NCBI GenBank assembly: GCA_037833965.1
Contig: AP031353.1
Location: forward strand, 8,372,501-8,436,500
DNA from: Marchantia polymorpha subsp. ruderalis
Taxonomy: Eukaryota; Streptophyta; Marchantiopsida; Marchantiales; Marchantiaceae
Direction of reading: 5' to 3'
Length of the DNA: 64,000 nucleotides
The notes beneath the pieces are model-generated. The model was not told where the DNA came from. It made no database searches and saw only the letters and a program-made list of their open reading frames with translations. Of this stretch, positions 1 to 10,002 are shown piece by piece. Every line of letters starts with the position of its first letter. Position 1 is the first letter of the stretch. A program made the translations under genes and the position numbers.

Positions 1-380
1 TCCGATCGTTATGAAGGTTTTCCCTTTCCGCGCTAGCGGCGCATCGCCGAAGGCGCACTCATGGTCGGACGCCTTCAGAGGTCCGGACCCTTCTTCTGAC
101 GTCTTTAGCAAAACCTCCTCCTGAGGTGTCTGCGCCGGAAGCGTAGCTTCCTTATACGCTGGAAGCGCGTGAGTAGAGACACCTCAGAAAAGGAGCTTTT
201 GCCGAAGGCGCCGAAGACCTTGGCGTTGGTACATCCGACTACGCGATTCTTCGTGACCTCGTGACGATCTCATCAATCCACTTTATTTAACGTACCCTTT
301 TCTAACTACAAACACTGCTTCGGTACTAGTTTTCTAAAATTGTTTAAATTCTGCAAAAAAACAAAAAGTGTGTTACCACA
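1..380 (-). mobile_element. End fragment of a giant LTR (E family), cut by the window edge
   Basis: This segment is the same as 22438-22817 and is the reverse complement of the start of the complete LTR at 15469. Read on the minus strand it begins TGTGGTAACACAC, the LTR 5' terminus. It is the outer, non-coding part of the LTR, upstream of the LTR ORF, and contains GCCGAAGGCG-type short palindromes. The rest lies left of the window and cannot be seen. The junction with host DNA at 380/381 is the same as at 22817/22818. Confidence 0.8.
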
Positions 381-1171
381 AGCTCGAACCCCCACCTGGA
401 CTACAAACGCTGAAAGGAGTTTAGGCTCACATAGGTCAGGTTCATCTCATGATTATGCCCGGAATGTTTTTTATTTGCTATGGATCCTGTTAGAATACAA
501 GATAAGGGGAGTCTAGATAGACTGCCCTCTTTGAATCAAAACAAACTTACGACAGAAGGAAATTCAAATATCTTGTACGGGGTGATAGCATGAATCTAAA
601 CTTAAGATGAACACAGACTGAACATAAATGAATATCTCGTCACTCTTTGGCAGAGAACTGTTATTATGATCAGAAGCTAGATTCTAGGAAACCACGATGA
701 AATTGTTTATGTTGAGAGGTGATTACTTGGCGTGTCAAGAGATCCCTGACTAACAACAGTAACCACGGCCTTCCCACAGACACTTCAATAATTGAACGCT
801 TTGAGCCTAATCATAAGCTAAAATAATGAGCTTAATAATGGGCATGGATGCTACGGTTGCGAAAGAGGATAACCTTTCGGAGCCCTTTGAACTCGGGAAG
901 GTTCTTTTCCTTTTTCGCTTATTTGGATTGAATGAACTTTTCAGGTCGACGAAAGGCCCGTCAATCCCTCCATCGCTAGCCGAAAAGCGTTAGATGGGTG
1001 AATGCATCAAGAATCTTGAGCAAGACTTTGAAAACCGAGGACCAGAAAGGAATAAAATGCCGCAGAATGTTCGGTGCGATTGTATAGGTCAGTTGGAATC
1101 TAAATCTTTATTTTCTTCTGGTGGGGATTATCTGCGCATGCACCTCATCATCATGAATGGTGTAATATAGT
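381..1171. repeat. Dispersed flank segment, three copies in the window
   Basis: The stretch beginning AGCTCGAACCCCCACC recurs exactly at 22818-23608 and with several percent divergence at about 40763-41560. I see no credible coding capacity. It abuts the giant LTR on its left and the DUF247 unit head on its right. The diverged copy at 40.7 kb has no LTR at its left edge, so it is an independent copy of the same host or repeat sequence. Confidence 0.8.
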
Positions 1172-1580
1172 CAACGCTGGTTCTCAGGTCTGGTCTACTA
1201 CCAAAGTTTGAGTAGTCCAGTTGACCTTTTGATACGGCCGACGCAAATCAAGTGTAGCCTCTGTATACTTTTTCACGTGCTATGCATCGCGAGCTTTAGC
1301 TCTGTACAATGCTGACGCAAAAGGACAAGATTCCTACCAGATTTCCCGCATGTCACTTTAGTCAAAGGTGGGGTCCCTTCTCTCGCCACTCTCAGGACGT
1401 CTTAAATCCACAGTGAAAAAAGCTGGGATCCCACCTCTCGCCACTACTCCTCACTCTCAGGGTGTCGTAAATTCATATTGAAAACGTCAAGGCCGATAAA
1501 GTACGTACTTTGCGACTAGGATTTGGATGTCGACATGTCCGTATGTACGTGAAAGTATCTATGTTCATGTCGCGTCTAGT
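1172..1580. repeat. Head of the DUF247 duplication unit
   Basis: The first 224 bases (CAACGCTGGTTCTCAGG...) recur at 6852-7078, 23609-23832 and 29283-29509. The following part, to GTCTAGTAAG, recurs at 23833-24017 and 29510-29700. In the third unit (from 29283) it runs straight into the DUF247 upstream region, so this is the natural 5' end of each tandem DUF247 unit. No coding region is seen. Confidence 0.75.
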
Positions 1581-1583
1581 AAG

Positions 1584-3490
1584 GCTCCTCGCTAGAACAA
1601 CCCCGACCGTATGCTCTCCGGGCTGACGGTATACGTAAACCGTTGTCACCGTCACAGTCACCCAGCGGTTTTCACCGTCACCGTCACCCGGAGGTTCCGC
1701 GCTTCCTGCCCAAGACGAGACCGGCCGGCCTTTCGTCTATCATTTCTTGTGAGGCATTTCTCGGATTTGCGATGGCGGATCAGGCTAGCTCGGAGATGGC
1801 GATTTTTCGAATGATTTCTGCGTAATCGTGAGCTGCAACAAATATGTAATCACGTCTTCCGCTTCTGTTCCAAGTACACCTCGCTGGATGGATCCGATTA
1901 CAAGACACGGGATGCGAATTGCAGTGACCGATTTGTATGGATCGAAGGTCGTCAAGGCGGCTTGAACCGAAACCGACTCAGTCCACCTAATCTCGAGTAC
2001 AGCATGGCCGGGAAAGAGCCGTAGCGGCTTATCTTTGACTAACTGTAATTAGGAGGCGCAGGGCTTTGTATTTACATGTGCGCGAGAGGAGTGAAAACAG
2101 GAACCTTTTCTGGGGCAGTGATTGCAGGGTCCAAAGAAATCTGAACGTGTTCTGGACTGCCGGTCTCGAGTGGCTCGTCAACTGGGATGTATGGCTTAGG
2201 ATCTCGAATCAATAGTGCTGTTTCCTGGAATCCACTCGATTAAGTTTGCCGCTATCGAAAGAATCTGCTCTGATAATTGATTTTGAAACTCTTAGAAATG
2301 TTAGGAAACGCTCTCGACAAATCTCTCTTTCCCTGCTGACGTGCTGATGGTACTATACATGAACTCCGAGACAGAACATATGGTTCTCAGTGAAAACGTT
2401 TGCTCTTTAAACATGTGCAAACAACTGTAATCAAAATTTAGAGGTACAAGTTTGTTGTTGGTCTTAATCTGATACATTAGTGAAACGCTCAGCTCAGACG
2501 AGTGATGTCATGTGTGAATCAATGTAGGGATGATTGACTACAAAAACTTGACGAACTTCAAGAAATTCATAAAGTTAGCTGCAAGGAAATGTATAAAAAG
2601 ACTCAAACTACATTTTGTGAAAACATATTAAATCACTTGTCTATCTTTAGCTTTGTTCCAGAGTTGTCCACCGAAATTTGTACCCGTCGAAGGTGAACTT
2701 TTCTCGAAACTAGTGACTGAAGGTGGACGTATGGTCCTTCCACCCCGTGTAAATCTAAGCGAAGGATCTTAATAAAGATCAAAGACCACTGCAGTGGTTC
2801 CAATCCTTCATCCACGATTTGAGTTTTCAAGCGTTGGGATCAATTCGTCAAGGTGATTTATCATTAAATCTGACAAATTTGTATAAGCTTCGAGTGCGTG
2901 CTTACAGTAATGTTTCCAGGATTACTTTGCGACTCCACAAAATGAGATGTCTTCTACCGAACGTACCATTAACTAAAATGAAAACGTCCCATTCACACGA
3001 ACTTCTCCCCCTCTGAAACACATCTCCCTACTTCCCTCCCTCCCTCCCCTTCTGAAACATTACTCTATCTGGTATTCGTGTCGTGTCCTTCCTGTCTGCT
3101 ACATGATGGCCTCACTTTCCCTTTGCCCCGACCTGGAGGGCATGGTGAGCCGCGGGTTGCCGAATCGATGGCTACTCTGCAACGCGAGTCGCTTGTTGAA
3201 TAGCCACGAGTAGGAGCACGCAGGCAGCTCTGCGCTCGTGCTGCCTTGGCTTGCGTTGCTCGCTCGGCCTTCGGATTGTCTTGCCTCAAGCCGGGCCGGG
3301 CTCGCGTCGCTTTGCATCGCGCCGACACGTGTCTACCATCGGGTGCACATGTGTCGAATTTTGATAACAGAGGGTGCCCGCTCGACGGGTGACTTCTTGA
3401 GGCGACGGTGTAAAAGGAGAGACCGTCACAACGGTGACCGTATGCCGTCAGCGCACAGTCATACGGTCGGGGTTGTTCTAGCCTGCAGTG
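1584..3490. mobile_element. 1.9 kb non-autonomous TIR DNA transposon, copy 1
   Basis: The element is flanked by TAGTAAG on both sides (1577-1583 and 3491-3497). The paralogous locus at 29694-29700 has a single TAGTAAG with no insertion, which is a clean empty site. Near the ends lie 22-base inverted repeats, CTAGAACAACCCCGACCGTA at 1592-1611 (plus TG) and its complement at 3460-3481, followed inwards by weaker inverted similarity to about 75 bases. The outermost 8 to 10 bases do not match between ends. No transposase is evident. The 7-base duplication (9 bases if one mismatch is allowed) would fit a Mutator-like or hAT-like element, but I cannot assign the superfamily. Confidence 0.8.
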
Positions 3491-3772
3491 TAGTAAGCCA
3501 CGGTCTGGGTCAACGAGTTCCAGTTGCCCTAGGCGTCAGAGGAGCATAAGATGGATAGGACCGACCACAGGCAGTGAACAAACCGAGGACATGAGCAGCT
3601 CGAAGCCAATGCCACCACTTTGTGTAGTGAGACGTCATAGATCACAGTCAGTGAGATCGAATTTGTACTGAAATCGCCCTGAATTTGGAGCTGACCCAAG
3701 AGGACTCTTCTCTGTTTTATCATGACCTCATTCTGAAGGAGAGGAGCTTTCCTTTCGTACACTGAGCTCACA

Positions 3773-5410
3773 ATGAAGAGCAGTTCTATACGGACAGATG
3801 ACACGATGGAGGGGAGTTCTAGACCAGGACAGTCGGAACCGTGGGTTATGTCGATTCCTGACGAAGTTAACAAGCATGTCCATGAGATAAGGCAAGCGTA
3901 TGATCGTGATCAGGGTGGTCACGAAAAGACTTGCATGTACCTGATTCCCCGACGGATATGGGATGCTGGCAAAGACGATTATCGAGTGCAGATCATTCAT
4001 TTTGGATTGTATGGGAGGAACCAAGTTGAGATGGATATTATAGACAAAGTGAGGGTGCGTGTCGTCTCCAGCTTCATGGAACAGTTTAATTTGAAATGGA
4101 AAGGACTTTGCGAGAAGGTGGTGGGCTCAGAAGAGAACGCACAAACGTTCCTAGACTTGTACAATGAAACTTTTAGAGATAGACACTTGAATGCTTCGAG
4201 CGCCATGTCTAGTCTTACTCTGGATGCTGTATTCCTTACGGTGTTCCTCTGTACCAAGATCTGCTCCAAGCTGCGAGAACCCTCGGAAGGTCTCGAGCAG
4301 CTCCAAGAACTTCGACAGATCTTCACCGAGGTGGGTGTTGCTTCCGATCTTCACCAGATCTTCTCTGACGTCTGGCTAGTTAAGAATCAGATTCCTCTTG
4401 AGCTCATAGGGAAGGTTTTGAGTTTGGTGAAGGATGCTCCATCGCCAGAAGATCTCATCAAAGCCACTGTCGACGAGGCCCTCAGTAGGTTCAAACTTCC
4501 CTGTCCACCCTTTCGACGTGCTGATGTGACACTAGAAATCGAGAAGGCTGATGTCCCTCCTCGATTTCTCGATTGCAAGCACTTACTGGAATGTCTCTAC
4601 AATACCATGTGCCCACCTGGCGAGTCGAACGTAAGTACTCAGCACACTGAACGATTGTCAAGTGCTAACGAGTGTTGGACAACGTGCGGTCGTATTTGTG
4701 GATCGTGCACGAAACATGCCACAACTTCGTCCGGGACAGGGGAACCGCAATCGCAAACTGGATCTTTTCAGAAGACAGATAGATGGATATCGTTTAGGAA
4801 GGCATTGGAGCTGCAAAAAGCAGGCATCCGCGTGAGGGGCATCGATGCTTGCGTCACGGGATCAGCATTCGAAAGGTCGACGTTTCATTTCACTGCAGTT
4901 TTGTCGCTACCGAAGATCCACGTGACGGTCGATACGAGAAGGATTCTGAGAAATCTGTGCGCTTATGAGCTCGCAAAGACGACATCCCCTCACAGCCGCA
5001 AGCTCATCGGCTACCTCTCGGTGTTAGACCATCTGATCGACACCGCGGACGATGTGAGGTTCCTGAGAGAGCTTCACAGCTCTGTTCTCTCCGTCTCTCT
5101 GCCAGGAGACGATGCCGACCAGCAAGTCGCTGATCTGTTCAACAATCTGCTGCGAGGCTATTCCAGTACTGATATCCAGTACACGGACGACCTGCGGAAG
5201 CTCCACAACGACGTGAGTTTTCTCTTCGAGAACGAGCTCAGAAACATCTCCATACTATATTTCGGAAGAATCCGGCGCGAGGCCGAGCGCTTCCTCCGCA
5301 GGCTTATAGACAGGCCGTGGCTTATGATTTCGCTATCAGCCGCCGCTTCCCTTCTGGCCATGACCTGCGTTCAGACAACGTTCACCGTCCTCGGCTACTA
5401 CTTGCGATAG
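3773..5410 (+). CDS. DUF247 domain protein, copy 1 (intact)
   Basis: A 545-residue protein read from one uninterrupted frame starting at an ATG after CTCACA. Features typical of the plant DUF247 family are visible: an IPRRIW motif followed by YRVQIIHFGLYGRN near residues 60-80, the SSLTLDAVFLTVFL segment (about 144-157) matching the family's conserved D-x-x-F block, KNQIPLELIG (about 203-212) matching the NQIPF block, and one C-terminal hydrophobic helix after DRPWLMISL (about 515-540) that would anchor it in a membrane. DUF247 has no established biochemical function; some grass members act in self-incompatibility, which need not apply here. The gene sits in a tandem array, with an identical copy at 26210 and a broken one at 29962. 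Confidence 0.85.
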   Translation: MKSSSIRTDDTMEGSSRPGQSEPWVMSIPDEVNKHVHEIRQAYDRDQGGHEKTCMYLIPRRIWDAGKDDYRVQIIHFGLYGRNQVEMDIIDKVRVRVVSSFMEQFNLKWKGLCEKVVGSEENAQTFLDLYNETFRDRHLNASSAMSSLTLDAVFLTVFLCTKICSKLREPSEGLEQLQELRQIFTEVGVASDLHQIFSDVWLVKNQIPLELIGKVLSLVKDAPSPEDLIKATVDEALSRFKLPCPPFRRADVTLEIEKADVPPRFLDCKHLLECLYNTMCPPGESNVSTQHTERLSSANECWTTCGRICGSCTKHATTSSGTGEPQSQTGSFQKTDRWISFRKALELQKAGIRVRGIDACVTGSAFERSTFHFTAVLSLPKIHVTVDTRRILRNLCAYELAKTTSPHSRKLIGYLSVLDHLIDTADDVRFLRELHSSVLSVSLPGDDADQQVADLFNNLLRGYSSTDIQYTDDLRKLHNDVSFLFENELRNISILYFGRIRREAERFLRRLIDRPWLMISLSAAASLLAMTCVQTTFTVLGYYLR

Positions 5411-6851
5411 CAGGCCATAGCAATGGTGAACTCTCCGTCTCGAACCCAGTAACCTTTCAGAGCTGGCCTTCCGCAAATGGACACGACATGGTTGGTGTCG
5501 CAGTCATGTGCTTCATAGATAGATGTAAATGTCGTTGTAATATGCACCATTCAAAGAGCAAGGAGTGCTCCAATATCTGCTCGATTGAGCTCGATTGAGC
5601 GATTGATGAAACCATGAAGCTCCTGCATCGATTGAAAGAATCATGAAAACTGTGTTTGCGTTATTAAGTGTGTGGAATGGGTTACTACCGTGATGACTGT
5701 TGAAACTCAAGGGCCATTCACAATTGACCATGTCGACCACAACAGTCCAATGTTATAGAGCAGAGTTATGTGGATTTTCTGCTTCGATTTAGTGCATAAC
5801 ACGTTATTTTGGAGGATTATTTCTGGGAATTCAGTTATGGTCAGAACCGATTGCGTTAGTGAACTAGATAGATAGTGTCTTGATTATTTATAACCTTCTT
5901 TTCTTTCGAGTTTTTATTTTAATCTCTATGTTATCTTTTGTTTGGCACTAACTTGAGTGTATAACTAGTTAACATTAAGTTAAAGTTAACCCTAGGTTTA
6001 GCTATCAAATATATATATATATATATATATATTCATTCATATTGGCTTCTCTAATCTTTTGACGCAGCATTGAACCTCGATCCCATCAAGAGTCTTCTTG
6101 TTGATCTTGTTGTACCTTCGTTCATCACACACTCTTACAGAGACTGCAACTTTACAAGCACATATTTGGCAATTTAAGCCTGCTGATTGATACAAAGAGG
6201 AGCAAGCACTGCGTCATTGATTTCTAGTGTGTTTGTATCATCAACAGCAGCAGTGAATTTAAACCCACCTCCGGTGGACGATGGGAATGAGCTTGAACTC
6301 TCACGGGGCCCCTTAGGCGGAGCTTAAAACAGAGAAGGAAAACCCAACCAGCGATTATACAAATTTACGATATTTTAGACCTAGCTTAAAGTTATTGCCT
6401 AGAAGAGGAACGAACAAAATTAGAGGTAGTTTTAAAGATCATCTTAAGAAGAACGAGACAATACGAAACACCTCGCGGATTCTCTCATGCTCGATGAAGG
6501 TTGCTTAATGTCAGTGGTTAGCAAGATCATATGCCAGCAGTGTTTAAGCAAGAGGAACATATTTGAAAGAGGCTTCTACAAAATGTACCACGACCACCAC
6601 ATGTATACCCTGCAGACTTCAAGAATCCGGACCCCAACAGCCCATTTCGTGTCAGTTGCACTCGAGCCGAGTCTTGAGCGATTCCATCTGATCAAGCTTA
6701 AATAACCGTACAGAAGCAAAAGCTGATCTTCCTCTGCTCAGTTGGACAACGCCGTTCAACGACTAGGATATCAGTGACGGACCATCGCACTTGTCATGAT
6801 GCGTCACAGCCAAAGGAAGGAGAAAGTCGTGTTGGAATCTGGTAATCGAAG
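5411..6851. other. DUF247 3' flank with a TA microsatellite, no gene seen
   Basis: This 1.4 kb has no convincing coding region. It contains a TA dinucleotide tract near 6009-6032, which is six bases shorter in the copy at about 28446. The first roughly 600 bases are also recognisable, with divergence, after the third DUF247 unit (31533-32125), again ending in a TA tract, so they belong to the duplicated unit. Confidence 0.7.
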
Positions 6852-7078
6852 CAACGCTGGTTCTCAGGTCTGGTCTACTACCAAAGTTTGAGTAGTCCAG
6901 TTGACCTTTTGATACGGCCGACGCAAATCAAGTGTAGCCTCTTTACTTTTTCACGTACAATGCATCGCGAGCTTGAGCTCTGTACAATGCTGACGCAAAA
7001 GGACAAGAGATTCCTACCAGATTTCCCGCATGTCACTTTAGTCAAAGGTGGAGTCCCTTCTCTCGCCACTCTCACTCT
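6852..7078. repeat. Head of a further DUF247 unit, truncated by an insertion junction
   Basis: It repeats 1172-1395. At 7078 the sequence leaves the host repeat (CTCACTCT) and enters the retroelement, whereas the sister copy at 29509 continues into the third DUF247 unit. This is the right-hand breakpoint of the 7 kb duplication. Confidence 0.8.
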
Positions 7079-7086
7079 GCACTGCA

Positions 7087-7193
7087 CGGAAGATTGGCAG
7101 GGTAGGGAGTTAGTGCGCGGCAGTCCGCCGCGCAGGAGACGTAGCACAGGTTCCGCGGAGTGTAGTGTAGCGTGGTTCCGTGCAGGCGTGTAG
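7087..7193 (+). pseudogene. C-terminal scrap of the giant-LTR ORF
   Basis: The last 35 codons (EDWQGREL ... SPPRRRRSTGSAEC ... FRAGV) match the C-terminus of the full-length ORF at 11014-13887. It is open only because the upstream host sequence happens to be in frame. It proves that the ORF terminus lies inside the LTR, upstream of its promoter. Confidence 0.8.
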
Positions 7194-7229
7194 CGTAGTG
7201 CAGTGTAGTGCTAGGTAGGACTTAGAAGG

Positions 7230-7236
7230 TATAAAA
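7230..7236 (+). promoter_or_regulatory. TATA box of the D-family LTR
   Basis: TATAAAA lies about 36 bases after the stop of the LTR ORF and upstream of the GT-rich U5-like segment, PBS and gag. The equivalent in the inverted LTR is near 10969-10975 (minus strand), and in the E family at 19415. Position and conservation argue that genomic RNA starts just downstream. Inferred, not measured. Confidence 0.55.
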
Positions 7237-8226
7237 TAGTTCCAGGCGTTTTGCCTGGGGTTCTTTCCCATCAGAAGTGCAGATCAGGAACCCATTTCCT
7301 TTGCGTGTTTGTGTCCTTGAGTTCTGTCACCACGCACGAGGAGTTACAACTTAGCGTTCCGCATTTTGTAGCTGAAGGCCTTCGGCCGAATGTTCAGAGC
7401 TAGTACATTGGTTAGAGACTTGAGTAGTTCGGATCTGCACCTGCGGGTGACTGCCGATGCTCAGAGCCAGTGACTAGTTAGATACTTGAACAGTTTCGCC
7501 CCTACACCCTCGAGTGTTTCTTTCTGATTGTACTCCTTGGGATTTTTCCCCTGAATGCCAAAGTGAAGTTTTGCTACTTCGTGTAAGCCTTGGTTGTAAA
7601 TTCAGGTTACGCTGCAGCAGGTGCCTTGAGGGTAACCCCTGTAGTATTTCTAGGAATGACAAGTGCCTGAGAATTCAAACTCTTCAATAGACTGTTGCTG
7701 TGTTACTGGAATGTTTCTCAGTGAGTCCTTCAGTGCGGACATGTGTTCTCTGCGCGTTTTGTGAGTTGAGAGTGTTGTTCACCGCGTAGGAGTGACTTCG
7801 ATCCGAAGTAGGCAGTCCAAACCGGGTTTCCTACACTAGCAGCAAGCTAGTGGAAGTGTTGTAAAAGCCGGAGTTGGAAGTCACTGCCCGCAGCTTTGCC
7901 GAGTGTGCTCGCGAGAGACTATCCCCCTGAAATCTTGAAGTAGAGGTCCTAACGGATCTCTGGGTTGTGTTTCTGTAGTTTCAGGTGTGTGTGTGTGTGT
8001 GTGTGTTATGCTGCACTGTGCGACCTCCGAGTGCGCTCCGAGTGGACACTTGCAGTATTTCTGGGAGTGACAGTTGCCTGATAATTCAAACTCCTCAATA
8101 GTCTGTTAAAACGTGACACTTTGTACCCTGTGTGTTCCTCTGTCCCTGTGGGTTCGACCTTTCTACCACTATATAGCAGTTTTAGCCTTTAGTGGGTTAT
8201 TACATAAGAAGCCGACAACTTCTTTT

Positions 8227-8244
8227 TGGCGCCGCTGCCGGGGA
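8227..8244 (+). promoter_or_regulatory. Primer-binding site, tRNA-Asp type
   Basis: TGGCGCCGCTGCCGGGGA closely matches the PBS of plant Athila/Tat-like Ty3 elements, which is complementary to the 3' end of tRNA-Asp including its CCA. It lies 22 bases after the inferred LTR end at 8204, a longer gap than usual. An alternative is that the LTR extends a little further than the TG...CA rule suggests. Confidence 0.7.
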
Positions 8245-8290
8245 CAGTTGCGTCAACACCGGGGTTTTTACGAGCAGCCATGCTCGGTGA

Positions 8291-9400
8291 ATGTCGACTG
8301 GAGCTAGCGGGAGCAACCTAAGTGCGAGAGCTGTCCGCAGGTTCCGACGAGATTCAGAGAAGGCTGTGGAAGAGACACGGCGTCAAAACAAGAAAACACC
8401 AAAAAGAGTACCTAAGCCTAGTTCGGCCGACATCCTTGGGGAACCTACCCCCGGCGACTCGGAACCAAACTTGGTGCTTACAGTTCTACTAGATATTCCT
8501 TGCACGGACCCTCCTCGTGATTTAGAAACGACCGCCCGAGAACCGTCGACAGACACACCGATGGCGGACGGACAAGCCAATGTGCGGCTACCTCAGCCGA
8601 TTACTAAACATTCCTACCCAAAGTATAAAGGGAGTGGGGATGACGACGATGCAGATTCATACATTAAGTTGTTCGAATCGGTGTCTATTGCCAATCGCGA
8701 GATCGCAGACGACGACCGACTAAGGATCTTTCCAAGCCTTCTGCGGAAGAAAGCGAGGAGTTGGTACAATCACGAGAGCATCGATCCGACTGGGTTGACA
8801 ACATGGGCCCAGCTGAAGGAGAAGTTCCTTCGCCGCTTCCGTGAGCTCGGCTATGACAGTCGGGTATTGACAAAGTTACGTAATTTGCAGCGAGAGAAGA
8901 AGGAGAGTCTGCGTGACTACACTGAGAGATTTCTGGACCTCCTTGACAGAATACCGAAAACAGGACCAGGGTCCCCTTTCTCGGTACAACAAGCTGTGGA
9001 TTGGTACGTGACCGGTTTAACTCGGGAGATGGAGACTTTTTGCCGACGCAGCAAGTGCGACACTATTGAGGATGTGATTGCATCGGCAGAAGCCTTCGAA
9101 ACTTCCACTCTCAACCGAAGAGGGAGAGAGATACGGGAGTCAAAGGAGCGAAAACCGAAGGGAGGGCGAAGACGACGTAGAGGTACAACTCCGTCATCGG
9201 AAGAATCGTCTTCGGACGAGAACCGTTCCTCATCCGAAGAAGAGGAAACCTCATCGTCGGAGGAGGAGAAGAAGAGGAAGAAGCATGGGGCAGCGAAGAA
9301 GAAGGGCACCCGACGAGTGACTATGGACAGAGCGCCGGGAGACATAGCCTCGAAGATGGAGACCCTCGAGACCCAGCCCCACTCGGGTGTACTCCTGTAA
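8291..9400 (+). CDS. Ty3/gypsy gag (369 codons), D element
   Basis: The ORF starts 46 bases after the PBS. Residues roughly 110-290 form a Retrotrans_gag domain: SYIKLFESVSIAN, ARSWYNHE, TTWAQLKEKFLRRF and LRDYTERFLDLLDRIP are characteristic. The C-terminal third is basic and serine/glutamate-rich (repeated SSSEEE), with no CCHC zinc knuckle. The capsid protein would assemble retrotransposon particles. The frame ends GVLL-stop where an internal deletion joins it out of frame to RNase H, so everything normally between (zinc knuckle, protease, RT) is missing. The gag itself is unbroken up to that point. Confidence 0.85.
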   Translation: MSTGASGSNLSARAVRRFRRDSEKAVEETRRQNKKTPKRVPKPSSADILGEPTPGDSEPNLVLTVLLDIPCTDPPRDLETTAREPSTDTPMADGQANVRLPQPITKHSYPKYKGSGDDDDADSYIKLFESVSIANREIADDDRLRIFPSLLRKKARSWYNHESIDPTGLTTWAQLKEKFLRRFRELGYDSRVLTKLRNLQREKKESLRDYTERFLDLLDRIPKTGPGSPFSVQQAVDWYVTGLTREMETFCRRSKCDTIEDVIASAEAFETSTLNRRGREIRESKERKPKGGRRRRRGTTPSSEESSSDENRSSSEEEETSSSEEEKKRKKHGAAKKKGTRRVTMDRAPGDIASKMETLETQPHSGVLL

Positions 9401-9971
9401 AAAGTTCCGTCACTACCTAATCTATTACGAGTTTGTGTTCCATGTGGACCACTACGCATTGCAACACCTAGTCAAGAAAGCCGACCTATCCGGTCGGATC
9501 GCCAGGTGGGTGTTGTTGCTACAAGAGTTCACCTACACAGTCCAGACCAGGAAAGGGGTGCACCACGAAAATGCGGATTACTTGTCCCGATTATGGACCC
9601 AGCCGACAGAGGAGGAATGGGTGGACGATTTTCCAGATGAAGAGTTATTTCAGTTGTCTGCGGGGCATGAGTCCCGCTATGCCGACCTGTATCGATATCT
9701 GCTAACCCTTCAGTGTCCCGTAGGCATGGATTTGGAACAGCCAACTATCTTTATTCATAAGGCAGGCCCGTACCAACTCCAGCAGGGGGTTTTGTTCAAG
9801 AAGATGGCAGATGAGCGCTTATGCAGAAGCCTGGAGGAATCAGAGGTACCAAGAATAGTGAGTGCGATGCATACACAGGAGGCGGGTGGACACTATGCCA
9901 CCAGGAACACGGTCACAAAGATTCTAAATGCGGGGTATTGGTGGCCGACCATGGTGGCTGACCATGTTTAA
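9387..9971 (+). pseudogene. RNase H C-terminus plus start of integrase, deletion remnant
   Basis: This frame overlaps the end of gag and contains the last part of Ty3 RNase H (KKFRHYL ... VDHYALQHL ... GRIARWVLLLQEF ... ENADYLSRLW) and then the beginning of the integrase H2C2 zinc finger (MHTQEAGGHYATRNTV ... GYWWPTM). It stops at 9971, before the two zinc-binding cysteines, because the inverted PBS/LTR begins there. It is a pol remnant left by one large internal deletion (RT lost) and one inversion junction (most of integrase lost). It has no initiation codon of its own. Confidence 0.8.
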
Positions 9972-10002
9972 GCGGCGCCAAAAAGAAGTTGTCGGCTTCT
10001 TA
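9971..10002 (-). other. Inverted PBS stub and LTR-PBS spacer
   Basis: AGCGGCGCCA followed by AAAAGAAGTTGTCGGCTTCT is the exact reverse complement of the LTR-PBS junction at 8205-8236. The first ten bases of the PBS are retained, showing that the reverse arm extends past the LTR into the primer-binding site, as in a 5' LTR. Confidence 0.75.

Larger units (their letters stand above)
7079..8204 (+). mobile_element. 5'-truncated giant LTR (D family)
   Basis: From about 7087 to the PBS at 8227 this is a near-identical reverse complement of 9971-11121. It begins inside the last codons of the LTR ORF, then contains a TATA box (7230), a GT microsatellite (about 7984-8006) and ends GGGTTATTACA at 8204. 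A PBS and gag follow, so it functions as a 5' LTR that lost its outer 4 kb. No target-site duplication is visible at 7078/7079. Confidence 0.75.

Noticed and set aside
7984..8006. GT repeat as an independent microsatellite locus
   Set aside because: It is part of the LTR and recurs at the same relative place at 10202-10222 and 20085-20109.
9036..9400. Possible CCHC zinc knuckle in gag
   Set aside because: No C-x2-C-x4-H-x4-C pattern is found; the gag tail is Ser/Glu/Lys-rich and cut by the deletion.
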